DNA of 64,000 nt from Gammaproteobacteria bacterium LSUCC0112 (GTDB lineage: Bacteria > Pseudomonadota > Gammaproteobacteria > Pseudomonadales > Pseudohongiellaceae). The translations under genes and the position numbers were made by a program. This document shows, piece after piece, positions 1 through 8,403 of this stretch. Location: NCBI GenBank assembly GCA_004535785.1, contig SPIB01000002.1, forward strand, positions 101,801 through 165,800. The letters run 5' to 3'. The notes below the pieces were generated by a model. It made no database searches. It was not told where the DNA came from and saw only the letters and a program-made list of their open reading frames with translations. Position 1 is the first letter of the stretch, and each line of letters opens with the position of its first letter.

Positions 1-1229
1 GCCATGTACGCGGATATGACGCGCGGACAGGCGCCCAAAAGTGGATTTTCCATACCATCCCGCAAGGTGAGGAGCGCGGCGCAGAGACCTGGGAAAATCA
101 GGCATGGCGAAACGCAGGTGCCACCAATGTCTGGACAACCATGAGTGCGGATCCGGAAACCGGGTACGTCTATCTGCCAACCAGTACACCCAATAATGAT
201 TGGTACGGTGCGCACCGTTTGGGCGACAACCTGTACGCTGAAAGCCTGGTATGCCTTGATAGCGCGACAGGTGAAGTTGTCTGGCACTTCCAGATGGTTC
301 ATCACGGGCTATGGGACTATGATTTGCCGGCTGCACCCAATCTGGTTGATATCAATGTAGACGGACGCTCGATCAAAGCCGTCGCGCAAACCAGCAAACA
401 AGGGTTTGTGTATGTATTCGACAGAATCACCGGCGAACCAGTCTGGCCAATCGAAGAGCGACCGGTGCCTCAATCCACTGTCCCGGGTGAGCGCTCTTCA
501 CCGACGCAGCCCTTTCCAACCAAGCCGCCTCCGTTTGAACCTCAAGGTATTTCAGATGCAACCTTGATCGACTTTACACCTGAGTTGCGGCAGCAAGCCT
601 TGGCGTTGATCAGTGACGTTGACTACGGGCCGTTGTTCACCCCACCGAGTGAACGTGGTGTGATTATTTTCCCGGGCTACAGTGGCGGCGTTACCTGGAC
701 TGGCGCGGCGGTCGATCCTGATACCGGTATCATGTACGTCCCGTCATTTTCTGCTCCGCGATTTGTTCGGCTGCGCAGGCCGACAGAAGGGGAGTCGGAT
801 TTTGGTTTTATCAGAGATCGCAGTTTCACCCTCGCCGGTCCACAGGGCTTGCCACTGATCAAACCGCCCTATGCAAGAATCACCGCGATTGATCTCAATA
901 AGGGTGAGCATGTCTGGATGGTTCCGCATGGTCGGGGTATTCAACAACGATTGATTGACATGGGAATACCAGATCCTGGTCCGGTTGGAAGTTTCGGCAG
1001 AAATGGTCCCTTGTTAACCAAGTCATTACTGTTTGTTGCGCAGCTTGATGAGTCACGGCCGGTGATGAGGGCGTATGACAAAGGCAATGGTCGTGTGATC
1101 AGTGAACTGGATTTGCCCCTGCCGCCCATGGGTACGCCCATGAGTTACATGCTCAATGCCAGACAGTACATTGTTGTTGCGGCCGGTGCTGGCCCCGATA
1201 CGCGACTGCTTGCATTGGGCATTGAATAA
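1..1229 (+). CDS. PQQ-dependent dehydrogenase, C-terminal part (5' truncated by window)
   Basis: The reading frame is open from base 3, so the gene starts outside the window; about 408 codons are visible. The product resembles membrane or periplasmic quinoprotein glucose/alcohol dehydrogenases, eight-bladed propellers that oxidise sugars or alcohols with pyrroloquinoline quinone and pass electrons to the respiratory chain. Visible signs are repeated propeller-blade motifs ([37 protein letters not shown]) and the segment [15 protein letters not shown], typical of the family. The substrate cannot be told from this part. No c-type haem motif (CXXCH) is seen in the visible portion. The ATG at 141 is internal, not the start. 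The stop is followed directly by the 4.5S RNA region, so the gene is probably the last of its transcript. Confidence 0.8.
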   Translation, partial: HVRGYDARTGAQKWIFHTIPQGEERGAETWENQAWRNAGATNVWTTMSADPETGYVYLPTSTPNNDWYGAHRLGDNLYAESLVCLDSATGEVVWHFQMVHHGLWDYDLPAAPNLVDINVDGRSIKAVAQTSKQGFVYVFDRITGEPVWPIEERPVPQSTVPGERSSPTQPFPTKPPPFEPQGISDATLIDFTPELRQQALALISDVDYGPLFTPPSERGVIIFPGYSGGVTWTGAAVDPDTGIMYVPSFSAPRFVRLRRPTEGESDFGFIRDRSFTLAGPQGLPLIKPPYARITAIDLNKGEHVWMVPHGRGIQQRLIDMGIPDPGPVGSFGRNGPLLTKSLLFVAQLDESRPVMRAYDKGNGRVISELDLPLPPMGTPMSYMLNARQYIVVAAGAGPDTRLLALGIE

Positions 1230-1245
1230 TCAGATTGGTTTGCGC

Positions 1246-1274
1246 TTGATTCGACCCGGCAATTTAATGATAAT
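1246..1274 (+). promoter_or_regulatory. Putative sigma-70 promoter for 4.5S RNA
   Basis: TTGATT (1246-1251) and GATAAT (1269-1274) are separated by 17 bp, about 50 bp upstream of the 4.5S RNA body. The -10 box lies inside a small dyad (ccggc / gccgg). No start site is mapped. Confidence 0.45.
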
Positions 1275-1327
1275 GCCGGCCCTGACATGAAGCAGTTGGA
1301 AAGTTCAGCTGACCTGTCTGGCTTTAT

Positions 1328-1439
<112 letters not shown>

Positions 1440-1576
1440 ACCACCTTTCACCTGATCACCTGCACTGATGTCCCTGCCCGTATGTTTGCCATTATTGCCA
1501 TGGTTTCCTGCCTGTCGTTCGCGCGCAGTTTGCAATACAATAGCGGCTTCTTTAAATCCAGAGTCCAAACCGGCGC

Positions 1577-3298
1577 ATGGCTTATCAGGTTCTGGCACGC
1601 AAATGGCGGCCAAAAAATTTCAGCGAAATGGCAGGGCAGACACATGTTCTGCAAACCCTGATTCATGCGCTTGAAAATCAACGACTTCACCATGCGTATT
1701 TGTTTACTGGCACCCGCGGCGTCGGTAAAACAACCGTAGCCCGGATTCTCGCCCGCTGTCTGAATTGTGAAAAAGGCATTACCGCGACACCCTGTGGTCA
1801 ATGTGATGCCTGCAGGGAAATTTCTGAAGGTCGGTTCATTGATCTGATTGAAGTGGATGCGGCGTCCCGTACCAAGGTAGAAGACACGCGCGAGTTGTTG
1901 GAAAATGTTCAATATGCGCCGGCACGGGGTCGATTCAAGGTATACCTGATTGACGAAGTCCACATGTTGTCTTCGCACAGCTTTAATGCGCTGCTAAAGA
2001 CATTGGAGGAGCCTCCCGCACACGTCAAATTCCTGCTGGCAACAACGGATCCACAGAAGTTGCCGGTAACTGTGTTGTCGCGTTGTCTACAGTTCCATCT
2101 CAAGAACCTGTCTCCCGCACAGATTGTTGCCTATCTGCAATCGGTGCTGATTGCCGAGCAAATCGAATTTGACGAGGAAGCGTTATGGCAGTTGGCACGC
2201 GCTGCCGCTGGCAGTATGCGTGATGCCTTGACCTTGCTGGATCAGGCTATTTCCTTTGGTGCTGGTAAGGTTGAATCGGTATCGGTGGCCAGTTTGTTGG
2301 GAACCCCGGATTTCACGCTGATCTTTTTGCTGATCGAGGCGCTCGCCAGTCGCAATGGGCAGGAATTGGTCAGGCTGCTTGGACTTGCGGCGGAAAACAA
2401 TCCTGATTATCAACGACTGCTGGAGCATATGTTGAGTGTGTTTTATCGCATGACGCTGGCGCACGTGTTGCCAGATGCGGTGGATAACAGCGAAGGTGAT
2501 CGGGAACGTGTGCTCGCCTTGGCGGCCCGCTTGAGTCCGGAAGATGTGCAACTTTATTATCAGATTTGTTTGCAGGCATTGCAGGAGCTGGTGATAAGTC
2601 CCAACAGAAAAATCAGTTTCGACATGGGCCTCCTGAGAATGCTTGCATTCAGCCCTGACATTTTTATGTCTGGTCAATTGAATGGTGATCAAAAAAAAAA
2701 GCCTGAGCTGATCAGTCTGGTTGAGGCGACAGCCTCTGTTGAAACACCCAAACCCGTTGAAGTTCCAAAATCTGTTGAGGCACCCATACCTGTTGAAATA
2801 CCTGGGTCCGTTGAACCCCCCAAACCAGTTGAGACGTCCAAATTTGTTGAGACGCCCAAGCCGGTTGAAACACCCGACGCCATGGCAAAAATTGAGGCAA
2901 TTCGCCCTGTTGAGTCAGAAACGTTCGATTGGTATTCACTGGTATCCAAGTGTAACTTGACCGGTATCAGCGGCAATATCCTGTGGAATTGTGTGCCTGC
3001 AGCAATTACCGCTGACAACTATCAACTGACTCTGGATGAACAACAGAGCGCGCTATTTAGTGCGGATCATGCCGCCATAATCGGCGCAGCGTTGTCTGAT
3101 TACCTGAGGCGCGAAATTCGTGTCGAGATCACGATCGGGCAGGTTTTGTCTGAGACACCTGCTACCCGTCGCAGGCGAGAAAAAGCTGAGGCAATGCAGG
3201 CGCTGCACAAACGATTCTATGAAGATCACGGAGTCATGGCGTTGGTGGCGGGATTTGATGCAACGATCGATCAGGAATCGTTTACGGTAAAGATTTGA
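1577..3298 (+). CDS. dnaX: DNA polymerase III subunits tau and gamma
   Basis: This is the clamp-loader ATPase of the replicative polymerase; the tau form also tethers core polymerases and the DnaB helicase. The 573-aa product shows Walker A GTRGVGKT (45-52), a zinc module C64/C73/C76/C79, Walker B LIDEVH (124-129) and the SRC sensor region (LSRCLQFHL). Residues 388-435 are eight tandem hexapeptides of the form VExPxx, forming a proline-rich linker before the tau-specific C-terminal domain. A run of ten A's (2691-2700) lies just before the linker and probably allows slippage to make the shorter gamma form. The start is the ATG giving MAYQVLARKWRP, the family N-terminus. No strong ribosome-binding site is visible. 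ybaB and recR follow in the same direction. Confidence 0.97.
   Translation: MAYQVLARKWRPKNFSEMAGQTHVLQTLIHALENQRLHHAYLFTGTRGVGKTTVARILARCLNCEKGITATPCGQCDACREISEGRFIDLIEVDAASRTKVEDTRELLENVQYAPARGRFKVYLIDEVHMLSSHSFNALLKTLEEPPAHVKFLLATTDPQKLPVTVLSRCLQFHLKNLSPAQIVAYLQSVLIAEQIEFDEEALWQLARAAAGSMRDALTLLDQAISFGAGKVESVSVASLLGTPDFTLIFLLIEALASRNGQELVRLLGLAAENNPDYQRLLEHMLSVFYRMTLAHVLPDAVDNSEGDRERVLALAARLSPEDVQLYYQICLQALQELVISPNRKISFDMGLLRMLAFSPDIFMSGQLNGDQKKKPELISLVEATASVETPKPVEVPKSVEAPIPVEIPGSVEPPKPVETSKFVETPKPVETPDAMAKIEAIRPVESETFDWYSLVSKCNLTGISGNILWNCVPAAITADNYQLTLDEQQSALFSADHAAIIGAALSDYLRREIRVEITIGQVLSETPATRRRREKAEAMQALHKRFYEDHGVMALVAGFDATIDQESFTVKI
2691..2711 (+). other. Slippery A10-G run in dnaX, probable gamma-subunit frameshift or slippage site
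   Basis: The codons are CAA AAA AAA AAG, that is ten consecutive A's followed by G. A shift to the -1 frame gives AAA GCC TGA, stopping at 2704-2706; the +1 frame stops at TGA 2709-2711. Either event would end the protein at about 376-378 aa, right after the ATPase and collar region, which is the expected size of a truncated gamma subunit. E. coli uses A AAA AAG ribosomal frameshifting and Thermus uses transcriptional slippage on A9 at the same place. Which applies here cannot be told from sequence. Confidence 0.65.
2738..2881 (+). repeat. Eight 18-bp coding repeats (VExPxx hexapeptide linker in DnaX)
   Basis: Eight consecutive 18-bp units each encode Val-Glu-x-(Pro/Ser)-x-x (VETPKP, VEVPKS, VEAPIP, VEIPGS, VEPPKP, VETSKF, VETPKP, VETPDA). 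The units have diverged at third positions but stay in register, so this is an old tandem duplication under coding constraint. It forms an extended, alternately charged and proline-rich linker present only in the tau form. Confidence 0.85.
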
Positions 3299-3317
3299 TA
3301 AAAACAGGAGTATACCC

Positions 3318-3638
3318 ATGAATGATTTAAATGAACTTCTGAGTCAGGCCAAAAAGATGCAGGAGCAAATGCAAAAGGCTCAGGAAGAGGCTGCCAAACG
3401 CGTGGTGACGGGTGAGTCAGGTGCAGGGTTGGTCAAAGTGCAGTTGGGTGGGCGCTACGATGTGCGTCGTCTGGAGCTCAGTGATGAACTCATGCAAGAA
3501 GATAAAGGGATCATCGAGGATCTGATTGCGGCTGCATTTAACGATGCCGTGAAAAAACTCGACGACAGCAGTCGTGATTCGTTCAGTCAGATGGCATCTG
3601 GGTTCAAAATGCCTGATGGCTTCAAGTTCCCGTTTTAA
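3318..3638 (+). CDS. ybaB: Nucleoid-associated protein, YbaB/EbfC family
   Basis: A small dimeric DNA-binding protein of 106 aa. The N-terminal helix (NELLSQAKKMQEQMQKAQEE) and the GAGLVKVQLGGRYDVRRLELSDEL segment are hallmarks of the family. In enterobacteria and spirochaetes it binds DNA with weak specificity and is usually encoded between dnaX and recR, as here. It lies 19 bp after dnaX with a good ribosome-binding site (CAGGAG) before the ATG, so cotranscription is likely. Its role in recombinational repair is suggested mainly by this conserved neighbourhood. Confidence 0.93.
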   Translation: MNDLNELLSQAKKMQEQMQKAQEEAAKRVVTGESGAGLVKVQLGGRYDVRRLELSDELMQEDKGIIEDLIAAAFNDAVKKLDDSSRDSFSQMASGFKMPDGFKFPF

Positions 3639-3708
3639 ATACCTGTAACGGACACAACGAGATCGTTTAAAACCAGTTTTGCTGAAAACGTTAGTCACTT
3701 GAGGTGAT

Positions 3709-4305
3709 ATGAATAGCCCTATAGTCGATGAGTTGATCCAGTCACTACGTTGTTTGCCTGGTGTGGGACCCAAAACAGCACAACGTATGGCTCTATATCT
3801 GCTCGAACGCAACCGGGCCGGTGCTGCGCGTTTGAGTGAGTCCATCGGTACGGCTTTAGAGCGTGTGGGGCATTGTGAGCAGTGCAGGACCCTGACTGAA
3901 GATGTGTTGTGCCATCTGTGCAGCAACCCGTCACGGGACAGTCGGTTGCTGTGTGTTGTTGGATCGCCGGCAGATCTTATGGCAATCGAACAGACAGGCA
4001 GTTACCGGGGGCTGTATTTTGTGCTCGCCGGGCACCTGTCGCCCATCGATGGTGTGGGGCCCCGGGAAATTGGTATTGACGCGTTGATGTCATTACTTGA
4101 CAGGCATCCGGTGCAGGAGATCATCCTTGCCAACAACCCGACCGTCGAAGGAGAGGCGACTGCCTACTATATCGCCGGATTATTGAAAGACAGGCCCGTA
4201 CTGATTTCAAGAATTGCTCATGGTGTTCCAGTTGGTGGTGAACTGGAATATGTCGATGGAGGCACACTGAGTCATGCATTTAATGGACGTCAACAACTAC
4301 GCTGA
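3709..4305 (+). CDS. recR: Recombination protein RecR
   Basis: RecR acts with RecO and RecF to load RecA on gapped DNA. The 198-aa product has the N-terminal helix-hairpin-helix ([20 protein letters not shown]), a C4 zinc finger (C56, C59, C68, C71) and a Toprim domain from about residue 80 to 175 ([21 protein letters not shown] and following). The length is that of the E. coli protein (201 aa). The ATG at 3709 follows a GAGGTGAT ribosome-binding site. A 70-bp gap without a clear terminator separates it from ybaB, so the dnaX-ybaB-recR unit is probably one transcript. Confidence 0.96.
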   Translation: MNSPIVDELIQSLRCLPGVGPKTAQRMALYLLERNRAGAARLSESIGTALERVGHCEQCRTLTEDVLCHLCSNPSRDSRLLCVVGSPADLMAIEQTGSYRGLYFVLAGHLSPIDGVGPREIGIDALMSLLDRHPVQEIILANNPTVEGEATAYYIAGLLKDRPVLISRIAHGVPVGGELEYVDGGTLSHAFNGRQQLR

Positions 4306-4330
4306 ATCATTCAGCTGAATGGAAAAATGA

Positions 4331-5482
4331 ATGACTGAGGATTTGAAAGCAGAGTTGGTCGTGGAAAATGCCAGGCTCAGTGAACTTTGTGAGGTGTGGC
4401 GTACTAAAGAGCTCCTCGCAATCGATACCGAATTTATGAGGGTGAGCACCTTCTACCCCAAAGCCGGACTGATTCAGGTCGGCGACGACGGTATTAATTA
4501 TTTGCTGGACCCCCTGGCGCTGACCGACTGGCAACCCTTTATCGACATTCTGGTCAATCCGGGTATTTGTAAAGTCATCCATTCCTGCTCAGAGGATCTG
4601 GTATTGTTTTACAGTGAGTTCAAATGCGCACCCACTCCTTTATTTGATACCCAGCGTGCAGCAGCATTTCTTGGTTTTGGATTCAGTCTGAGCTACCTGA
4701 ATCTGGTGTTGAAGTTGATGGATACTGTATTGGAAAAATCCGAGACCCGATCAGATTGGTTGCAACGGCCTTTATCCAATGACCAGATACGGTATGCCGC
4801 GCTCGATGTCGCCCATTTGCCCGCACTTTCCAGAATGCTCAAAGAGCGTCTTCAACAACAAGGTTTTCTGGCGTACTTCAATACAGACTGCGAGCAGTTG
4901 AGCCAGGTTGCGAAAACTGCAGAGGACGAATCCAGTTGGGCAGAGATGTATCTGGGCATGGGAGCGTCCTGGCGCCTGGATCGTGCACAACTTGGTGTGC
5001 TTAAGCATTTGTGTATTTGGAGGGAGAGAGTTGCCAGAGAGAGGGACAAACCACGTACCTGGATTGCACGGGACGCAGACTTGATTGAATTGGCAGTAAA
5101 GAAACCCGCAGATCGTGTGGCGCTGGGACACATCAAGGAATTATCAAGAAACCTGTATCATCAGGATGCCAGCACTGTTCTGACAATCATTGCAACGTCA
5201 GAACCGGTTTCAGAGCAGGACGCTGAACGCGTAGATGGCTTGCCGCTGAGTCAGGATCAACGGCTTGTGTTGAAAAGATGTCAGCAGCAAATCGAAAAGG
5301 TTGCCACGGCAACGGGTATTGCGGCAGAACTGTTAGCGCGGAAAAAGCAATTGGTGCAACTGATTCATCTGAATGTAACGTTGGAAAAGGGTGCAGAATT
5401 GCTATGGCCGAAAGGTCTGGAAAGCGCCTGGCAAAGGCCATTGATAGAGCAGGGGCTCAAGGTGGCATTTCATCATGAATGA
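4331..5482 (+). CDS. rnd: Ribonuclease D
   Basis: A 3'-5' exoribonuclease that trims tRNA and other stable RNA precursors. The 383-aa protein shows DEDDy exonuclease motifs: AIDTEF (D32, E34) as Exo I, VIHSCSEDL as Exo II, and YAALDV as Exo III with its tyrosine. The C-terminal half carries HRDC-like helices (LGVLKHLCIWRERVARERDKP). The start is the ATG at 4331, giving a protein colinear with E. coli RNase D; an ATG at 4327 is out of frame. The 3' end overlaps the next gene by 8 bp, implying translational coupling. Confidence 0.94.
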   Translation: MTEDLKAELVVENARLSELCEVWRTKELLAIDTEFMRVSTFYPKAGLIQVGDDGINYLLDPLALTDWQPFIDILVNPGICKVIHSCSEDLVLFYSEFKCAPTPLFDTQRAAAFLGFGFSLSYLNLVLKLMDTVLEKSETRSDWLQRPLSNDQIRYAALDVAHLPALSRMLKERLQQQGFLAYFNTDCEQLSQVAKTAEDESSWAEMYLGMGASWRLDRAQLGVLKHLCIWRERVARERDKPRTWIARDADLIELAVKKPADRVALGHIKELSRNLYHQDASTVLTIIATSEPVSEQDAERVDGLPLSQDQRLVLKRCQQQIEKVATATGIAAELLARKKQLVQLIHLNVTLEKGAELLWPKGLESAWQRPLIEQGLKVAFHHE

Positions 5483-5942
5483 GCCGGTACCCGTGTTGAT
5501 CAGAGAGACTTTCTGGGAACTTCCGCTGGCTGAACTGAATCGCCAGGAGTGGGAGTTGCTTTGCGACGGTTGCGCACGGTGTTGTTTAAAAAAACTGGAA
5601 GACGAAGACAGTGCAAAAATCCAGTTTACGCGAGTCGCTTGCAGATATCTGAAACAAGACAGTTGTACATGCAAGGCGTATAAAACCCGCCATATCAAAG
5701 TACCTGACTGTCTGGTTCTGGACATGAATAATTTGCCGGGCGCCCTGCATTGGATTCCGGAAACCTGTGCATATAAACTTAGATTCCTGGACAAACCCTT
5801 GATGCATTGGCATCCACTGCTTACTGGAGATCGTACGACGATGATCGTTGAAGGTATTACGGTAACGGGGCGTATTTTGTCCGAGGAGCATGTTCATGAG
5901 AGTGGACTTGAAGAGCATGTGATTCGTTGGGTCAAGGCATAG
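5475..5942 (+). CDS. ycgN: YcgN family cysteine-cluster protein (UPF0260)
   Basis: The 155-aa protein contains the conserved cysteine cluster of the YcgN/UPF0260 (YkgJ-like) family: CDGCARCC, then VACRYL, SCTCKAY and DCLVL. The cluster may bind zinc or an iron-sulphur centre; no biochemical role is established that I can name. It overlaps the end of rnd by 8 bp. In pseudomonads I recall ycgL near these two genes; no ycgL is visible here. Confidence 0.88.
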   Translation: MNEPVPVLIRETFWELPLAELNRQEWELLCDGCARCCLKKLEDEDSAKIQFTRVACRYLKQDSCTCKAYKTRHIKVPDCLVLDMNNLPGALHWIPETCAYKLRFLDKPLMHWHPLLTGDRTTMIVEGITVTGRILSEEHVHESGLEEHVIRWVKA

Positions 5943-5950
5943 GGAACAAT

Positions 5951-6301
5951 ATGGTTGGCATTTATGGCTATCTGACAAGTTGGGCAATTTACCTCATCGC
6001 GGGCACTGTTTGTTACGTGCTGTTTTACAAGGCGACCGGCATAATCAGGTTCAAGCCCGTGGCCAACACGCTGAGAGCCATTATGCTGGTACTGATCTAC
6101 ACGCCCTGGTATGTGGCTACGGACAAAGACCTGATGGCGCCAGCGGTTATCGTGATTCTTTTGGATATGATCACGATTGGTGGTGATTCGTTTATCCGTG
6201 CCATGGTGCCATTATTGTTGGCGCTGACGGGCGCTGTATTGTTGGTGTGGATTGTGGGCATCACCTCGGCGATATTCCGAAAAAAACAAAACACTGAATA
6301 A
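5951..6301 (+). CDS. Unknown four-helix inner-membrane protein
   Basis: The 116-aa product is mostly hydrophobic, with four likely membrane helices (around SWAIYLIAGTVCYVLFY, LRAIMLVLIYTPWYVA, APAVIVILLDMITIGG and MVPLLLALTGAVLLVWIVG) and a short charged C-terminus (FRKKQNTE). I chose the ATG at 5951 because it follows AGGGAA at the right distance, overlapping the ycgN stop; an in-frame ATG at 5927 lies inside ycgN. It precedes the MoxR/CoxE pair by 33 bp and could be part of that unit. No function is recognised. Confidence 0.75.
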   Translation: MVGIYGYLTSWAIYLIAGTVCYVLFYKATGIIRFKPVANTLRAIMLVLIYTPWYVATDKDLMAPAVIVILLDMITIGGDSFIRAMVPLLLALTGAVLLVWIVGITSAIFRKKQNTE

Positions 6302-6334
6302 CTGAAAAGATGATGAAGCGGAGAGTAGGCAGAC

Positions 6335-7177
6335 ATGCGATTTACTGGAACAGATGATTATATTGCCACCGACGAGTTGCAGATGGCCGTCAACGCCGCT
6401 ATCAACCTTCAAAAACCTTTGTTGATTAAAGGCGAACCCGGTACTGGAAAAACCATGCTGGCGGAACAGATCTCTGAAGCGTTGGGGTTGGAGTTGATTC
6501 AGTGGCATATCAAGTCGACAACACGCGCTCAACAAGGTTTGTATGAGTACGATGCGGTTTCCCGGCTGCGAGACTCGCAATTGGGCGATCCCAAAGTGCA
6601 TGACATTGCCAATTACATCGTAAAGGGCAAACTCTGGCAGGCATTTGAAGCCGATAAACAGGTGGTGTTGTTGATTGATGAAATTGACAAGGCCGATATC
6701 GAGTTTCCAAACGATTTGTTGCTGGAACTCGATAAGATGGAATTTTATGTTTATGAGACCCGCTCGGTTGTAAAAGCCAAGAATCGCCCGATCGTGATTA
6801 TCACCAGTAATAACGAAAAGGAACTGCCAGATGCCTTTTTGCGTCGATGTTTTTTCCATTTCATCAAATTCCCGGATGCAGTCACGATGGAAAAGATTGT
6901 TGCCGTACACTTCCCGGATATCAAAAAGGAACTGTTGGCGCAGGCAATGGATATCTTTTTTGATGTCCGCAAAGTTCCGGGTTTAAAAAAGCGACCCACA
7001 ACCTCCGAGTTGATTGATTGGCTTAAACTGTTGTTGGCTGATGACATTCCTGAGGAAGTACTAAAAAATCAGGATTTCAAAAGTGCTATACCACCGCTGT
7101 ATGGTGCCTTGCTCAAGAACGAGCAGGATGTTCATTTGCTCGAAAAGATTGCCTTTATGCATCGGGCTAAACGATAG
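6335..7177 (+). CDS. MoxR-type AAA+ ATPase
   Basis: The 280-aa protein is a MoxR-family AAA+ ATPase with Walker A GEPGTGKT (33-40), Walker B VVLLIDEID, the sensor segment IVIITSNNEKELPDAFLRRC and an arginine finger region. MoxR proteins act as chaperones that insert cofactors or activate partner complexes, normally with a VWA-domain partner. That partner follows 4 bp downstream, so the two are surely translated together. The client of this pair is not indicated by the neighbours. Confidence 0.9.
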   Translation: MRFTGTDDYIATDELQMAVNAAINLQKPLLIKGEPGTGKTMLAEQISEALGLELIQWHIKSTTRAQQGLYEYDAVSRLRDSQLGDPKVHDIANYIVKGKLWQAFEADKQVVLLIDEIDKADIEFPNDLLLELDKMEFYVYETRSVVKAKNRPIVIITSNNEKELPDAFLRRCFFHFIKFPDAVTMEKIVAVHFPDIKKELLAQAMDIFFDVRKVPGLKKRPTTSELIDWLKLLLADDIPEEVLKNQDFKSAIPPLYGALLKNEQDVHLLEKIAFMHRAKR

Positions 7178-7181
7178 ACCT

Positions 7182-8360
7182 ATGTTGATTCGATTTTTTA
7201 ACAGCCTGCGCAAAGAGCGAATACCGGTCAGTTTAGGCGAACTCTTTACGCTGCTTGAGTGCCTCAAGCAAAATTTTGCGTTTGCCGACATGGAGCAGTT
7301 TTATCTGCTGGCGCGATTGTGCATGGTCAAAGATGAAAAATACTTTGACCGTTTTGATCGGGCGTTTTCGCGTTATTTTAAGGAGTTATCCGTTCTTGAT
7401 GATCTGCTCAGGGATGTGATTCCGGATGAGTGGGTAAAAAAGCAGTTTGAAGCATCACTGACCGACGAAGAGCGCGCATTGATTGAAGCCATGGGCGGTC
7501 TGGAAAAACTCATGGAGGAGTTTCGAAAGCGTTTGGACGAGCAAAAGGAACGCCATCAAGGCGGGAATAAATGGATAGGCACGGGTGGCACATCGCCCTA
7601 TGGCGCTTTCGGCTTTAATCCCGAGGGTATCCGTATTGGTCAGGATGAGGGGCGGGAAGGCAAAGCGGCCAAAGTCTGGGACAAGCGTGAATACAGGGAT
7701 CTTGACGACAGCGTTGAGTTAGGCACTCGTAATATCAAAATGGCGCTTCGCCGATTGAGGAAATTTGCAAGAACAGGATTGCAGGATGAATTGGACATTG
7801 ATGACACAATTTCGTCGACTGCACGCAATGCAGGTTTGCTTGATATCAAGATGGTTCCAGAGCGGCACAACTCAGTCAAAGTATTGATCTTTTTTGATGT
7901 GGGTGGTTCGATGGATCCCTATGTTCAGCTGTGTGAGGAGCTTTTTTCCGCAGCGCGTTCTGAGTTTAAACACCTGGAATATTTCTATTTCCATAATTTT
8001 GTTTACGAATCAGTGTGGAAACAAAGTCGACGTCGTCAGGCAGAAACCACCGCCATTTTTGACGTGCTTAACAAGTATGGACGGGACTACAAAGTGTTGT
8101 TTGTTGGCGATGCGACCATGGCACCCTACGAAATTACTCATGTCGGTGGCAGCATTGAGCATTACAATGAAGAAGCCGGCGCGACATGGATGCAGCGTAT
8201 GATAGAACACTATGAACATGTTGCGTGGATAAATCCTGTGCCAAAACAGCATTGGGAACATGGGTACTCAATTGCGATTGTGCGTGAATTACTCGCTGAC
8301 AGGATGTTTCCAATGACTGTTAAAGGCTTGGAGCAGGCGATGAGCCTGCTGAGCAAATGA
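7182..8360 (+). CDS. VWA domain protein, CoxE-like partner of the MoxR ATPase
   Basis: The 392-aa protein has a C-terminal von Willebrand A domain with a metal-site motif DVGGSMDPY (D239, S243); the usual DxSxS is here DxGxS, common in CoxE-like proteins. The N-terminal half is helical and charged (FERKRLDEQKERHQ region, a glycine-rich turn KWIGTGGTSPYGAFGFNPEG). The start is the ATG at 7182, four bases after the moxR stop; an upstream in-frame ATG at 7083 lies within moxR. It is expected to be cytosolic and to couple the ATPase to its client protein. Confidence 0.88.
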   Translation: MLIRFFNSLRKERIPVSLGELFTLLECLKQNFAFADMEQFYLLARLCMVKDEKYFDRFDRAFSRYFKELSVLDDLLRDVIPDEWVKKQFEASLTDEERALIEAMGGLEKLMEEFRKRLDEQKERHQGGNKWIGTGGTSPYGAFGFNPEGIRIGQDEGREGKAAKVWDKREYRDLDDSVELGTRNIKMALRRLRKFARTGLQDELDIDDTISSTARNAGLLDIKMVPERHNSVKVLIFFDVGGSMDPYVQLCEELFSAARSEFKHLEYFYFHNFVYESVWKQSRRRQAETTAIFDVLNKYGRDYKVLFVGDATMAPYEITHVGGSIEHYNEEAGATWMQRMIEHYEHVAWINPVPKQHWEHGYSIAIVRELLADRMFPMTVKGLEQAMSLLSK

Positions 8361-8403
8361 ACAGCATCCAGCGTTAAAAAAAACAATAGATAGGAGAGTC
8401 AGT

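Noticed and set aside
2689..3018. Antisense frame with a Val-Ser-Thr-Gly-Leu-Gly-type repeat
   Set aside because: It is the reverse reading of the dnaX hexapeptide repeats; the repeat explains it.
7083..7181. Upstream in-frame extension of the VWA gene
   Set aside because: It lies inside moxR; the ATG at 7182 four bases after the moxR stop is the natural coupled start.
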